Part shown: in pieces, positions 1-8,603 of the stretch
Layout of the letters: each line of letters begins with the position of its first letter
How positions within the stretch are numbered: position 1 is the first letter of the stretch
Assembly: GCF_019459305.1 (NCBI RefSeq)
Contig: NZ_JAIBES010000057.1
Location: 1-43,599 of the forward strand
Direction: 5' to 3'
From: Sphingopyxis sp.
GTDB lineage: Bacteria; Pseudomonadota; Alphaproteobacteria; Sphingomonadales; Sphingomonadaceae
Length of the DNA: 43,599 nt
The notes under the pieces: model-generated
Told to the model about the DNA's origin: nothing
What the model saw: only the letters and a program-made list of their open reading frames with translations
Database searches by the model: none
Program-made: the position numbers and the translations under genes

Positions 1-102
1 CGCCCCGCGATCTAACAGGGCAAATATTCGCCGTCGCTCGTGGACGCTTTCCGAATCGCGCCCGCGTTCGGAAAGCCGCTGCAAGCGGTGTTCAAATGGT
101 AG
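1..102 (+). pseudogene. C-terminal remnant of an XRE-family (Cro/CI-type HTH) regulator, with in-frame stop
   Basis: Reading frame 1 ends at a TAG at 100-102 and gives a tail QGKYSPSLVDAFRIAPAFG followed by KPLQAVFKW. This matches the usual end of short XRE regulators, where an AIEQGKYSPSL segment follows the recognition helix and is followed by an AFRIA-FG-P-EVF pattern. In this frame a TAA at 13-15 stands exactly where the conserved Glu of AIEQGKY is expected, so one GAA to TAA change would explain it. The rest of the gene lies outside the window. It is either a nonsense pseudogene or a sequence error. A strong terminator follows at once, which fits a former gene end. Confidence 0.5.
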
Positions 103-136
103 CCCGGCAGCTATTGACGACAGCGCGGCCGCGCGG

Positions 137-176
137 CCCGGCCCACGCCCCTCCCCGGGCGTCGGGCCGGGTTTTG
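137..176 (+). terminator. Rho-independent terminator
   Basis: A GC-rich stem (CCCGGCCCACGCCC at 137-150 pairing with GGGCGTCGGGCCGGG at 157-171, one bulge) with a 6-nt loop is followed directly by TTTT at 172-175. It sits about 35 bases after the stop of the XRE remnant and would end that transcript. Confidence 0.8.
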
Positions 177-222
177 CGTCTATGGGGCTGAAAGCTGCCG
201 CTATCGTCGTTACGCAAAGTCC

Positions 223-429
223 ATGCCTCGCTACTCTGATATCGAAGAAATTTCTCCATCGCCACAGTTCGGCATTACCGGGCCGAATGGGTGGGGCAAT
301 CATTTTTGGAGCGGACAAATCGACGACGAGGCGCCTCACCACGCGCTCTTGGAGCAGTTTGCAGGGAGGTATCTGCAATCCGCGATCGTGCTACCGCCAC
401 ACGATCAGTTCGAAGACTATGTGGAGTGA
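223..429 (+). CDS. Small hypothetical protein, possibly frameshifted
   Basis: This is a 68-residue ORF starting MPRYSDIEEISPSPQFG and ending FEDYVE. I do not recognise a family. The composition is protein-like: mixed, acidic, with a GPNGWGNHFW segment and no low-complexity runs. GC looks lower than in the neighbouring genes. Directly past the stop, the +1 frame continues with sensible protein sequence (PMWVYYETILTNLWLWSGD, on to a TGA at 560-562). The intact gene may therefore be about 110 residues, with one frameshift near 429. No signal peptide or membrane segment is visible. The region 180-622 otherwise holds nothing I can name. Confidence 0.4.
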   Translation: MPRYSDIEEISPSPQFGITGPNGWGNHFWSGQIDDEAPHHALLEQFAGRYLQSAIVLPPHDQFEDYVE

Positions 430-624
430 TGCGAGATGGGATGCAAAGCCCATGTGGGTCTATTACGAGACCATCTTGACCAACTTGTGGCTGTGGTCCG
501 GCGATCGAGATCGCCATCGTCGGCATGCGATCAGCCTTATTCCGCTGGCCGATCCAACTTGAGCAATAGGTCGCTAGTAGTTGTCGAAAATCATAACTTT
601 AGCGTCAGATGCGATCGCGCCCGA

Positions 625-1701
625 TCATTGCTCGCTTTTTCCTGCCACCGTCACCACCGCCTCTCGCGGATTGTCGCTGAACAGTCCGTCGATGCCCGTA
701 GCCAGAAAAGTCGCGATCTCGGTGCCCAGGTCGCCATGCCCCGCCGGGTTCACCCCGCCCTTGTCGCCGAGCGGCAGGAAATAATTCTCGCGCCGAAACG
801 TCCACGGATGCACCTTAAGTCCCGCGGCATGGGCATCGCGCACCAGGTTAGTCGGCTCGGCCAGTGAGCCGAGCGCGCCGCGCGGGATGACCATCGCCTT
901 GTTCGGGCCGATACCGTCCGCATAGGATGCAATGGTTTTGAGGCCTGCGGGTGACGCCATGGCGGCATAGCTGGTTTCGGGTCTGTCGGGCGGACCGCCC
1001 TCGCCGTCCATCAACTGGATCAGCGGCAGGTCGCTCTTGGCGCGCAGGTCGATCAGGTTCCGCACCTCAAAGCTCTGGATATAGACTGGCGCCTTGCGGC
1101 CGCGATAGCCGAAGCGGTCGAGCAGCGCGAACAGCGGCGCCTCGTGCGACAGCCCGATCGACGTAAAATAGCTGGGGTGCTTGGTCTCGGGATAGACGCC
1201 GACCGGCTTATCGCGGCCCGCGTTCACCTCGGCCAGCAGCGTCAGAATTTCCTCAAACGTTGGAATATCGAACTGTCCATCATAATCTGTCGAACGCAGC
1301 TTCGGCAGCCGTTCACGGGCGCGCAGCGTCTTCAATTCGGCCAGCGTGAAATCTTCTGTGAACCAACCGGTCACCTTGCTGCCATCGATCGTCTTGGTCG
1401 CCTTGCGGTCAGCATATTCGGCACGATCGGCGACGTCGGTCGTCTCCGAAATCTCATTTTCGTGCCGCGCCACCAGCACGCCGTCCTTGGTCATCACCAG
1501 GTCGGGCTCGATAAAGTCGGCGCCCTGTTCGATCGCCAGCCGGTACGCGGCGATCGTGTGTTCGGGGCGCTCGCCCGATGCACCACGATGCGCAATGACG
1601 ATAGGTGGCTGGCCATCGAGGGTGGATTGCATGGTCACCGGATCAGCCGAGCAACCGGCCAGCAATGTCAGGGCCAGCAAGGCCGCTATCCACCGGATCA
1701 T
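625..1701 (-). CDS. glpQ: Glycerophosphodiester phosphodiesterase, lipoprotein
   Basis: Periplasmic GlpQ-type enzyme of 358 residues that hydrolyses glycerophosphodiesters to glycerol-3-phosphate and an alcohol. A lipoprotein signal (MIRWIAALLALTLLAGC) puts the mature protein on a membrane. The GDPD signature is plain: IAHRGASGERPEHT near residue 35, the metal-binding EPDLVMTKDGVLVARHE near residue 80, and a late WTFRRENYF segment. Length is normal for secreted GlpQ. Its start overlaps the stop of the upstream ArsC-like gene by four bases (ATGA), so the two are probably co-translated, although no functional link is obvious. Confidence 0.9.
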   Translation of the reverse strand: MIRWIAALLALTLLAGCSADPVTMQSTLDGQPPIVIAHRGASGERPEHTIAAYRLAIEQGADFIEPDLVMTKDGVLVARHENEISETTDVADRAEYADRKATKTIDGSKVTGWFTEDFTLAELKTLRARERLPKLRSTDYDGQFDIPTFEEILTLLAEVNAGRDKPVGVYPETKHPSYFTSIGLSHEAPLFALLDRFGYRGRKAPVYIQSFEVRNLIDLRAKSDLPLIQLMDGEGGPPDRPETSYAAMASPAGLKTIASYADGIGPNKAMVIPRGALGSLAEPTNLVRDAHAAGLKVHPWTFRRENYFLPLGDKGGVNPAGHGDLGTEIATFLATGIDGLFSDNPREAVVTVAGKSEQ

Positions 1702-2048
1702 ACCGCAAATCGCGCCTGCCAGTCGGCGGCCGCAAAACCGACACTGATCGCGCCCGCAGCTTCGACGACCGGACGGCGGATCATTGCGGGTTGGTCGAGC
1801 ATTAAGGCTTTCGCCGATACCGCATCGAGCCCGTCCTTCTGCGCATCGGGCAGTTTGCGAAACGTCGTTCCGGCCTTGTTGAGCAGCTTTTCCCAGCCGA
1901 GCGCATCGATCCAGCTTTGCAACCGGGCGGCGTCGAGCCCATCTTTGCGAACATCGTGAAAGCGGTAGGCGACGCCCTGCTCATCGAGCCAGCGCCGTGC
2001 CTTTTTCATCGTGTCGCAATTCGAAATGCCGTAGAGAATCATTATCAT
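1698..2048 (-). CDS. ArsC/Spx-family reductase-like protein (YffB type)
   Basis: A 116-residue protein of the arsenate reductase/Spx fold. The N-terminus MIMILYGISNCDTMKKARRW carries the single active-site Cys (NCDTMKKA); the usual later segment LLNKAGTTFRKL and the C-terminal RRPVVE motif follow. YffB-like members carry one Cys and lack proven arsenate reductase activity, so the substrate is unknown. I chose the ATG at 2048, preceded by a CAGGGTG ribosome site; an in-frame ATG lies two codons later, and an extension to 2078 adds unlikely residues. It precedes the glpQ-like gene with overlapping stop and start. Confidence 0.85.
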   Translation of the reverse strand: MIMILYGISNCDTMKKARRWLDEQGVAYRFHDVRKDGLDAARLQSWIDALGWEKLLNKAGTTFRKLPDAQKDGLDAVSAKALMLDQPAMIRRPVVEAAGAISVGFAAADWQARFAV

Positions 2049-2105
2049 CGCACCCTGATTAGCAGGCGGCGATGACAAATTCGAGGTGTCGTGGTCGCGG
2101 ATTTT

Positions 2106-2783
2106 TCACACGATCGGCGCCCGGTCGGCCAGCCGCGTGTTCGCGCTCGCTAGCTTGCCGCGCAGCGCGCGCGCAAAGCCTTCGTGCAGCGTGCTCGCGA
2201 TCGCGGGGTTGGCGGTCAGATAGGCGCGAAGTGCCGCCGCCGGGACAAACCACAGCCGCGCATTGCTTCCCAGCAGCACCGTTCCCGTCGCATGGGTGCC
2301 GTCCAGCACCGTCGCTTCGCCGATCAGCGCGCCGTCGGATAATTTGCCGACCTCGGCGCCGTCGCGCCGGATCGCCGCCTGCCCCTCGGCGAGATAGAAT
2401 AAACTCGGCGCCGCCTGATTCTCGCGGATCAGTATCTCGCCGCGCTTTGCCGAAATCCAATGCCCCTGATCGATCAGCCCGCGCGCCGCCACCGGGTTGA
2501 GCGCGCTGAAATGCTCACGCCGCAGCGCCTCTTCCTCCGCCGAAAAGCTGACCTGTCGCTCGCGCAGCCACAACCGCGCCAGGATGCCGAGGTTGACGAC
2601 CAGGATCGCCAGCACCAGCATGCCGTAACCGACGTCGGGTTCGCGGAACAAAACCAGCGGCACCGCCACCAGCGCCGCCGCGGCGAGCCCGATCCGGACA
2701 TAATCGATGCGCACGACAAAGCTGGTCGCAAGCAGCAACAGCAACGCCCCATATACAAACCATGCGGACTCGAAATTCGCCAT
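2106..2783 (-). CDS. Popeye-like membrane protein with a cyclic-nucleotide-binding-type domain
   Basis: A 225-residue protein with three N-terminal membrane helices (roughly residues 8-24, 29-46 and 53-70) followed by a cytoplasmic cNMP-binding-like beta-roll (about residues 95-200). The roll contains GEILIRENQAAPSLFYLAEG and a phosphate-binding-cassette-like SDGALIGEATVLDGTHATG. This layout is that of Popeye-domain proteins, known from animal cAMP-binding POPDC proteins and with bacterial relatives. The cassette has an acidic Glu but lacks a clear Arg in the usual place, so nucleotide binding is uncertain. Function is unknown; it may be a membrane sensor. It is transcribed away from the DAHP synthase across an AT-rich spacer. 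Confidence 0.8.
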   Translation of the reverse strand: MANFESAWFVYGALLLLLATSFVVRIDYVRIGLAAAALVAVPLVLFREPDVGYGMLVLAILVVNLGILARLWLRERQVSFSAEEEALRREHFSALNPVAARGLIDQGHWISAKRGEILIRENQAAPSLFYLAEGQAAIRRDGAEVGKLSDGALIGEATVLDGTHATGTVLLGSNARLWFVPAAALRAYLTANPAIASTLHEGFARALRGKLASANTRLADRAPIV

Positions 2784-2936
2784 AGCCAGTCGCTTTGCGT
2801 GGAGACCCGGTATCGGGTCGATGCATGTATAACGTCGCCGATAGCCCGATGCCTTGGTTCCGCGGATTCCATTCCAAAGCAGTGAAACAAACTATCAGTT
2901 TTTGGTCCCCAAGAAAAGTATAGGTGCGTAAATGTC

Positions 2937-2958
2937 ACGATAATGCTAATTTTATCGT
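2937..2958. promoter_or_regulatory. Inverted repeat in the divergent spacer between the Popeye-like gene and DAHP synthase
   Basis: ACGATAA at 2937-2943 and TTATCGT at 2952-2958 form a perfect 7-bp inverted repeat with an 8-base spacer. It lies in the most AT-rich part of a 254-base divergent spacer that must hold both promoters. The low GC and missing U-run argue against a terminator; a repressor or activator site is the simpler reading. No regulator is encoded next to it. Confidence 0.3.
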
Positions 2959-3037
2959 TCGCGAAATGGCGCGCATTGCGTCCGAGCGACATTCGCGCCA
3001 TGGCAGCGCCCGGTTCAAACAGTGAAGACAAAGGCAG

Positions 3038-4411
3038 ATGAGCAAGAATTGGCAACCGCATAGCTGGCGATCGCACGAGGCCCGCCAGCTCCCCACCTAT
3101 CGCGACGCGGCTGCGCTCGCGGCGGCGGAGCGCGAGCTCAGCAATTATCCGCCGCTGGTGTTCGCCGGCGAGGCGCGCGATCTGACCGCTGACCTCGGCC
3201 GCGTCGCCGAGGGCAAGGCATTTTTGCTCCAGGGCGGCGACTGCGCCGAAAGCTTTGCCGAATTTCATCCGAACAACATTCGCGACACCTTCCGCGTGCT
3301 GCTCCAGATGGCGGTCGTGCTGACCTTTGCGTCGAAAATGCCGGTGGTGAAGCTCGGCCGCATGGCGGGCCAGTTCGCCAAGCCGCGATCCGCCGACATG
3401 GAAGACATCGATGGCGTCTCGCTGCCGAGCTATCGCGGCGACATCATCAACGACATCGCGTTCGAGGAAGCGGGCCGCGAGCCCGATCCGCAGCGCATGG
3501 TCAAGGCGTATAACCAGTCGGCGGCGACGCTAAACCTACTGCGCGCCTTCGCCAACGGCGGCTATGCGAATTTGCATCAGGTCAACGCGTGGACGCATGA
3601 CTTCATGGACCGCAGCCCCTGGGCGAAGAAATATCAGGAAACTGCGGCGCGGATTTCCGAAGCGCTGGCCTTCATGGAAGCGTGCGGCGTGACGCCGGAG
3701 ACGGTGCCGCAGATCAAGGGCACCAGCTTTTACACCAGCCACGAAGCGCTCCTGCTCCCCTATGAGCAGGCGCTGACGCGGCAGGACAGCCTGACCGGCG
3801 GCTGGTACGACACGTCGGGCCACTTCCTGTGGGTCGGCGACCGCACCCGTTTCGAAGGGTCGGCGCATATCGAATATCTTCGCGGCATCGGCAATCCGGT
3901 CGGCATGAAGTGCGGGCCGAGCCTGGAGTCCGACGTGCTGCTGCGCCTGCTCGACACGCTGAACCCGAATCATGTGTCGGGGCGGATGACGCTGATTACC
4001 CGCTATGGCCATGACAAGATCGAGGCGCATCTGCCCAAGCTGGTGCGCGCGGTGAAGGAATCGGGCCACCCAGTCGTGTGGTCGTGCGACCCGATGCATG
4101 GAAATGTCATCAAGACGCCCAACGGCTACAAGACGCGCCCGTTCGAGCGCATCCTCGCCGAAGTGCGCGGCTTCTTTGCCGTCCACCGCGCCGAGGGGAC
4201 GCATGGCGGCGGCATCCATATCGAGATGACCGGCCAGAATGTCACCGAATGCACCGGCGGCGCGATGGACGTGACCCAGATGGACCTTGCCGACCGCTAT
4301 CACACGCACTGCGATCCGCGGTTGAATGCGGGGCAGTCGCTGGAACTGGCGTTCCTGTTGGCCGAGATGCTCAATCAGGAAATGTCGGAGCGGGCGAAGC
4401 AGGCGGCGTAA
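3038..4411 (+). CDS. aroG: 3-deoxy-7-phosphoheptulonate synthase, class II
   Basis: First enzyme of the shikimate pathway, joining phosphoenolpyruvate and erythrose-4-phosphate to make DAHP in the cytosol. The 457 residues have the normal class II (plant/actinobacterial-type) length and motifs: [11 protein letters not shown] near residue 65, KCGPSLESD with its Cys-Gly-Pro loop, [11 protein letters not shown], and [21 protein letters not shown] near the C-terminus with metal-binding residues. The ATG is preceded by AAAGGCAG. It stands alone, divergent from the Popeye-like gene. The symbol is approximate, since class II enzymes are variously named aroG, aroH or aroF. Confidence 0.95.
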   Translation: MSKNWQPHSWRSHEARQLPTYRDAAALAAAERELSNYPPLVFAGEARDLTADLGRVAEGKAFLLQGGDCAESFAEFHPNNIRDTFRVLLQMAVVLTFASKMPVVKLGRMAGQFAKPRSADMEDIDGVSLPSYRGDIINDIAFEEAGREPDPQRMVKAYNQSAATLNLLRAFANGGYANLHQVNAWTHDFMDRSPWAKKYQETAARISEALAFMEACGVTPETVPQIKGTSFYTSHEALLLPYEQALTRQDSLTGGWYDTSGHFLWVGDRTRFEGSAHIEYLRGIGNPVGMKCGPSLESDVLLRLLDTLNPNHVSGRMTLITRYGHDKIEAHLPKLVRAVKESGHPVVWSCDPMHGNVIKTPNGYKTRPFERILAEVRGFFAVHRAEGTHGGGIHIEMTGQNVTECTGGAMDVTQMDLADRYHTHCDPRLNAGQSLELAFLLAEMLNQEMSERAKQAA

Positions 4412-4425
4412 GAGCGATCAATTAT

Positions 4426-4442
4426 ATAGGGACAGTCCCTAT
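4426..4442. promoter_or_regulatory. 17-bp near-perfect palindrome after DAHP synthase
   Basis: ATAGGGACAGTCCCTAT is symmetrical about its central base and is followed by TTTAA. With almost no loop it makes a poor hairpin but a good dyad for a DNA-binding protein; it could also be the edge of the palindromic repeat that begins nine bases later. Its role is unknown. Confidence 0.35.
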
Positions 4443-4450
4443 TTAATCGC

Positions 4451-4526
4451 CGTCATTGCGAGCGAAGCGAAGCAATCCGGAGCGGTTTACGCCACCCTGG
4501 ATTGCTTCGCTTCGCTAGTAATGACG
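4451..4526. repeat. Palindromic intergenic repeat, family A, copy 1
   Basis: The left arm CGTCATTGCGAGCGAAGCGA with AGCAATCC pairs with the right arm GGATTGCTTCGCTTCGCTAG with TAATGACG around a central AGCGGTTTACGCC region. Three related elements occur in this window. It lies between the convergent DAHP synthase and M28 peptidase genes, where the long hairpin could end both transcripts. Confidence 0.85.
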
Positions 4527-4536
4527 ATGAGGAAGT

Positions 4537-6042
4537 CTACTTTCCCGGCCACGCCTTCACGTTAGCGAACGCCCGCCCCAGCGCCACATGCAGGTCGGCA
4601 TCCTCCGCCGCGCCGCCCAGCGGGATCTTGTCGCTGAAATTGTCGTTCGGGCCGTGATAATCGCTGCCCAGAAACGCTTCCAACAGCGGCATATCTGAAA
4701 AACTGCCGCCGACCATCAGCGACGTCACGCCCTTGGCACCCAGCGCCCAGCCGTCCTGGCGCTGAATGAAGGCGTCGGCCTCGCCATCCTCGTCGAGCTT
4801 GCGACCCAGCTTGGTCGCGGCGGCGCGCACCACCGCATCGTAGGCGGGCTTGCCGCGCCCGATCGTTGCGACCGGGGTGCCGCGCGGCGAAATCGCGATG
4901 GTGTCGACATTGAGCGCCACGGTGATGTCGCTCAGCGGCACCACGGGATAATCGGCAAAATATCGCGCGCCGAGCAGACCTTTTTCTTCCGCAGTCGTCG
5001 CCAGGAAATAGATGTCGCGGTCGGGGCGCTGGCCCGACGCCAGCCGCTTGGCAACCTCGATCAGCACCGCGATGCCGCTCGCATTGTCGACCGCGCCGTT
5101 GCAAATGCGATCGGCCTCGCCTTCCTTGCCGCAGATACCGAGGTGATCCCAATGGCCTAGGAACAGCACCACCTTGCCATCCGGCTTGGCGCCGGGCAGC
5201 TTGGCGACGACATTGTTGCTGATGAAGGGCCGGATCGTCGATTGGGTAGTCAGATCGGCGGTGACCGGCAGCACGATGCCGCGGTAGTCGGGCGACTTTG
5301 CCGCTTCACGCACCGCGCCGCCATCCTGTCCCGCCTTTTTGAGTAGCGCGTCGGCGGCTTCGAGCGACAGGAAGCCGCTCACCGGCGCGCCCGGCTTGGC
5401 GCTCGCCAGCCGCACGGCCGTGCTACTGGCACTGTCGCGCAGCTCCGCCCATGGCACGGCGTCGGTCGCAATCACCAGCACGGCTGCGGCGCCTGCGTCG
5501 GCCAGCATCTGCCGTCGCTCGCGGTAACGCGGCAGCTTGTCGCCGAACGGCGCATTGTCGAACAACATGATCGCCAGCTTGCCGGTGACGTCGGCGTTGA
5601 CCTTCCCTGTGCCATCGACGCCGTAACCGACAAAGACCGCGGGGAGGTCGGCCAGTGACATCGACGCGTCGCGCCCGTTCAGGATGATGCCGTCATCCTC
5701 GATAGCGAAATCGCGGCCATGCACCTTGAACTTGGCGGTGCCGCCGACGGCGCGACTCTCGACGAAAGGGATCGGCTGCAACCACGGGGTGGCGCTGCCC
5801 GGCACGGCATTGAGTCCGGCCTTGGCCCATTCGCCGACAATATAGGCAATGGTGCGATCCTCGCCGTCGGTGCCCGGGGCGCGTCCTTCGAACGCGTCGT
5901 CGGCGAGCACCTTGATATGCGCGGCGAGTTGGGCTTCGGTGACGGGCGGATCGGCCTTTGCGGGTGCAGCAGACGCGGCGGCAGGAAGGCAGACGATGAG
6001 GGCGATGGCCGCGATAGCAGTACGGAAACGAATGATCTTCAT
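4537..6042 (-). CDS. Secreted M28-family zinc aminopeptidase-like protein
   Basis: A predicted exported metallopeptidase of about 501 residues. From the chosen start (MKIIRFRTAIAAIALIVCL) a Sec signal peptide ends near AASA-AP. A PA-like insert domain follows, then the M28 catalytic domain: GHWDHLG near residue 295, GAVDNASG, the general-base TAEEKGLLG, a NVDT segment and a late DYHGPNDNFSD with the last zinc His. M28 enzymes of this shape release N-terminal residues from peptides in the periplasm. A longer ORF to 6147 adds a segment without signal features, so the start at 6042 is preferred. It lies downstream of the CitE-like gene on the same strand. Confidence 0.88.
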   Translation of the reverse strand: MKIIRFRTAIAAIALIVCLPAAASAAPAKADPPVTEAQLAAHIKVLADDAFEGRAPGTDGEDRTIAYIVGEWAKAGLNAVPGSATPWLQPIPFVESRAVGGTAKFKVHGRDFAIEDDGIILNGRDASMSLADLPAVFVGYGVDGTGKVNADVTGKLAIMLFDNAPFGDKLPRYRERRQMLADAGAAAVLVIATDAVPWAELRDSASSTAVRLASAKPGAPVSGFLSLEAADALLKKAGQDGGAVREAAKSPDYRGIVLPVTADLTTQSTIRPFISNNVVAKLPGAKPDGKVVLFLGHWDHLGICGKEGEADRICNGAVDNASGIAVLIEVAKRLASGQRPDRDIYFLATTAEEKGLLGARYFADYPVVPLSDITVALNVDTIAISPRGTPVATIGRGKPAYDAVVRAAATKLGRKLDEDGEADAFIQRQDGWALGAKGVTSLMVGGSFSDMPLLEAFLGSDYHGPNDNFSDKIPLGGAAEDADLHVALGRAFANVKAWPGK

Positions 6043-6206
6043 GGGGCTGCCGCATGGCATTTCCATTTGGCTCAGGCAAGGCGCGTTCGTCGAACGACGA
6101 ATGGCAATCATCCCTCCCGCAAGCAGGAGCGGCAGCGAGACTTGCAAGCTTGTTCGCTAGTCGCAGCGGCGTCCGCCAATGCGATGTCGCTGCCCACCCT
6201 CAACCC

Positions 6207-7034
6207 CTACCGTGAGCGGGAGGGGAGTCTGCAGCGCCGCGCCAGCAGCGCCCGCGCCGCAGCGACGTGCATATCCTCGATCATCCGCCCCTCGTGACGC
6301 TGCGCCCCGCCCGTCGCCGCCGCGACGAGCGCCTCGGCGGCAGCGATCTCGCGCGCCGAGGGGGCAAAGGCGGCGTTGCACGGATCGACCTGCGAGGGGT
6401 GGATCAGCGACTTGCCATCGAATCCGAGCCGCCGTCCCTCGGCGGCTTCGCCAGCAAAGCCAGCGACGTTGTCGATGGCGTTGTAAACCCCGTCGAACGC
6501 CCACACACCGGCCGCACGCGCCGCCAGCACAATCGCCTGGATCGCATGGCTCATCGCGGTCCGATCCATGCCGTCCGGGAGCTTCAATTCATGCGCCAGA
6601 TCATTGAGCCCCGCGATCAAGCCCGCAACCGCCGGATCGGCGCCAATGTCACGCGCAGCATAGATCGCTGTCGGAGTTTCGATCATCGCCAGCACTGGCA
6701 GGCCCAGCCCGCGCACCGGACCCAGATCGATCGGCGCATCGACCTTGGGCAGCACCACCGCATCGAGCGCCAGATCGGCGAGCGCGTCGATGTCAGCCGC
6801 CTGCTCCGCCGTCCCGGTTGCATTGATCCGCACCGCGACGCGCTTGCCCGAAAAGCCCGCCATCACCGCGGCGCGCATCGCAGCGCGCGCTTCGTCCTTG
6901 CGATCCGCGGGGACTGCGTCCTCAAGATCGATAATCAGCATATCGGCGGCGAGGCCCGACGCTTTTTCCAGCGCGCGGGCATTCGAGCCGGGGACATAAA
7001 GCAGCGAGCGCGGAGCAGATTCAGGGTGGGTCAT
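6207..7034 (-). CDS. HpcH/HpaI (CitE-like) CoA-ester lyase family protein
   Basis: A 275-residue TIM-barrel protein of the CitE family. It begins MTHPESAPRSLLYVPGSN, and has the metal-binding DLEDAVPADRKDEAR, VRINATGT, VLPKVD and IETPTAI motifs, then GKSLIHPSQ near residue 215. Relatives cleave malyl-CoA, citramalyl-CoA or similar 3-hydroxyacyl-CoA esters. Lone copies without CitD/CitF, as here, are not citrate lyases, and the true substrate cannot be read from the sequence. The ATG at 7034 is preferred over an upstream ATG at 7070, because the family starts just before the RSLLYVPG strand. It is divergent from the SPFH gene. Confidence 0.85.
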   Translation of the reverse strand: MTHPESAPRSLLYVPGSNARALEKASGLAADMLIIDLEDAVPADRKDEARAAMRAAVMAGFSGKRVAVRINATGTAEQAADIDALADLALDAVVLPKVDAPIDLGPVRGLGLPVLAMIETPTAIYAARDIGADPAVAGLIAGLNDLAHELKLPDGMDRTAMSHAIQAIVLAARAAGVWAFDGVYNAIDNVAGFAGEAAEGRRLGFDGKSLIHPSQVDPCNAAFAPSAREIAAAEALVAAATGGAQRHEGRMIEDMHVAAARALLARRCRLPSRSR

Positions 7035-7115
7035 GCGCTTTTGTCTGGCGCAACCGGGCCATTCTCGCAATAAAGGAGTGAGGCCTCACGGCCAGGTTCG
7101 CAGAGGGGATTTTCG

Positions 7116-8057
7116 ATGGACTATTGGTTTCCGATCGCACTCGTCGTGCTCGCGGCGGTATTCCTCCTGTGGGCGCTGACCCCGGTTCGTCAGGGTTTCA
7201 GCTACACCATCGAACGCTTCGGTCGCTACACGCACACCGCGCAGCCGGGGCTGAACTTCATCATGCCGATCTTCGATCGCGTCGGCCGCAAGGTCAATAT
7301 GATGGAACAGGTGCTCGACATTCCCGGCCAGGAAATCATCACCAAGGACAATGCGATGGTCGCGGTCGACGGCGTGGTGTTCTTCCAGGTGCTCGACGCC
7401 GCCAAGGCCGCCTACGAAGTCAGCGACCTGTACCTGGCGATTATGAACCTGACGACGACGAACCTGCGTACCGTGATGGGCTCGATGGACCTCGACGAAA
7501 CCTTGTCGAAGCGCGACCATATCAACGCGCGGCTGCTCGTCGTGGTTGACGAGGCAACGACGCCGTGGGGGGTCAAGATCACCCGCGTCGAGATCAAGGA
7601 CATCCGCCCGCCTGCCGATATTTCGAACGCGATGGCGCGCCAGATGAAGGCGGAGCGCGAAAAGCGCGCCAACATCCTGGAAGCCGAAGGCATGCGCGCC
7701 TCCGAAATCCTGCGCGCCGAGGGTGAGAAGCAGGGCCAGATCCTGCAGGCCGAGGGCCGACGCGAAGCCGCCTTCCGCGACGCCGAAGCCCGCGAACGCG
7801 AAGCCGAGGCCGAAGCCAAGGCAACCCAGATGGTGTCCGACGCGATCGCGGGCGGTAACGCGCAGGCGATCAATTACTTCATTGCGCAAAAATATGTCGA
7901 AGCCGTCAGTCAGTTTGCAACCAGCCCGAACAGCAAGACGATCCTGTTCCCGGTCGAGGCGACGCAGCTGATCGGGACGCTCGGCGGTATCGGCGAGCTT
8001 GCCAAGGATGCGTTTGAGCGCGGCCCGACGCCGCCGACGACGCCGGGAGCGCGCTGA
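7116..8057 (+). CDS. SPFH/Band 7 membrane protein, paraslipin (QmcA-like)
   Basis: A 313-residue membrane-anchored scaffold protein. One N-terminal helix ([19 protein letters not shown]) is followed by the SPFH domain ([19 protein letters not shown] through EVSDLYLAI and [11 protein letters not shown]) and a long charged coiled coil rich in Glu-Ala-Arg repeats, then a hydrophobic segment and a Pro-rich tail. Paraslipins form large cage-like oligomers and are tied to membrane quality control with NfeD partners and FtsH-type proteases. The NfeD gene starts two bases after this stop, so the pair is a standard functional unit. Confidence 0.93.
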   Translation: MDYWFPIALVVLAAVFLLWALTPVRQGFSYTIERFGRYTHTAQPGLNFIMPIFDRVGRKVNMMEQVLDIPGQEIITKDNAMVAVDGVVFFQVLDAAKAAYEVSDLYLAIMNLTTTNLRTVMGSMDLDETLSKRDHINARLLVVVDEATTPWGVKITRVEIKDIRPPADISNAMARQMKAEREKRANILEAEGMRASEILRAEGEKQGQILQAEGRREAAFRDAEAREREAEAEAKATQMVSDAIAGGNAQAINYFIAQKYVEAVSQFATSPNSKTILFPVEATQLIGTLGGIGELAKDAFERGPTPPTTPGAR

Positions 8058-8058
8058 G

Positions 8059-8505
8059 ATGCCCGATTGGCTTTCGAACATGGAGCCGCATTGGGCGTGG
8101 CTCACCGTCGGGGTGCTGCTGTGCGCCGCCGAAATCGTCGCGCCCGGGTTCTTCCTCGTCTGGCTGGGCGTCGCGGCGATCGCGACCGGCGTCCTCGCCT
8201 TTCTGCTCCCGATCGGCGTCCCGATGCAGCTCGGTGTATTTGCCGTGCTCGCCTTCATCGCGCTCTACAGCGCGCGGCGCTGGCTCAAGAACAACCCGAT
8301 CGTGTCGACCGACCCGCTGCTCAACCAGCGCGGCGGGCGGCTGGTCGGTGAAGTGCTCACATTGGTGACCGCGATCGAAAACGGCCGCGGCCGCGCCAAG
8401 GTCGGCGACGGCGAATGGCCGGTCCGCGGGCCGGACGCTGCCGAAGGGACCAAGGTCCGCGTGGTCAGCGCCGAAGGCGGGGTGCTGGTGGTCGAGGCGG
8501 CTTAG
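8059..8505 (+). CDS. NfeD-family membrane protein
   Basis: A short NfeD protein (148 residues), partner of the SPFH protein encoded immediately upstream. The N-terminal half has three hydrophobic helices (about residues 10-28, 30-48 and 52-68, including LLCAAEIVAPGFFLVWLG). The C-terminal half is the OB-fold domain, with LNQRGGRLVGEVLTLVTAI and a DGEWPVRG strand. The ATG at 8059 overlaps the region of the preceding TGA and is chosen over a longer ORF whose extra N-terminus is only an Arg run. There is no ClpP-like protease domain, so this is the short, non-proteolytic type. Confidence 0.92.
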   Translation: MPDWLSNMEPHWAWLTVGVLLCAAEIVAPGFFLVWLGVAAIATGVLAFLLPIGVPMQLGVFAVLAFIALYSARRWLKNNPIVSTDPLLNQRGGRLVGEVLTLVTAIENGRGRAKVGDGEWPVRGPDAAEGTKVRVVSAEGGVLVVEAA

Positions 8506-8603
8506 TTCCCGCAAGTTGGCGTGACATCCTTCGGCGGCGACCGCTACTCCTGCCAAGACCCAGGGGTCCATTCGTCAGATTTAGAGCGGCTGATGACAGG
8601 GCT

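Noticed and set aside
2474..3268. A 264-codon minus-strand frame across the Popeye-DAHP spacer
   Set aside because: It overlaps two supported genes and the AT-rich promoter spacer, and its sequence becomes an Arg/Cys/Trp-rich out-of-frame reading of the Popeye gene.
4412..4536. Long hairpin as a possible structured RNA or tRNA-like element
   Set aside because: The same sequence recurs at three other gene junctions in both arm variants, so it is better explained as a dispersed palindromic repeat. No tRNA arms or anticodon loop can be drawn.
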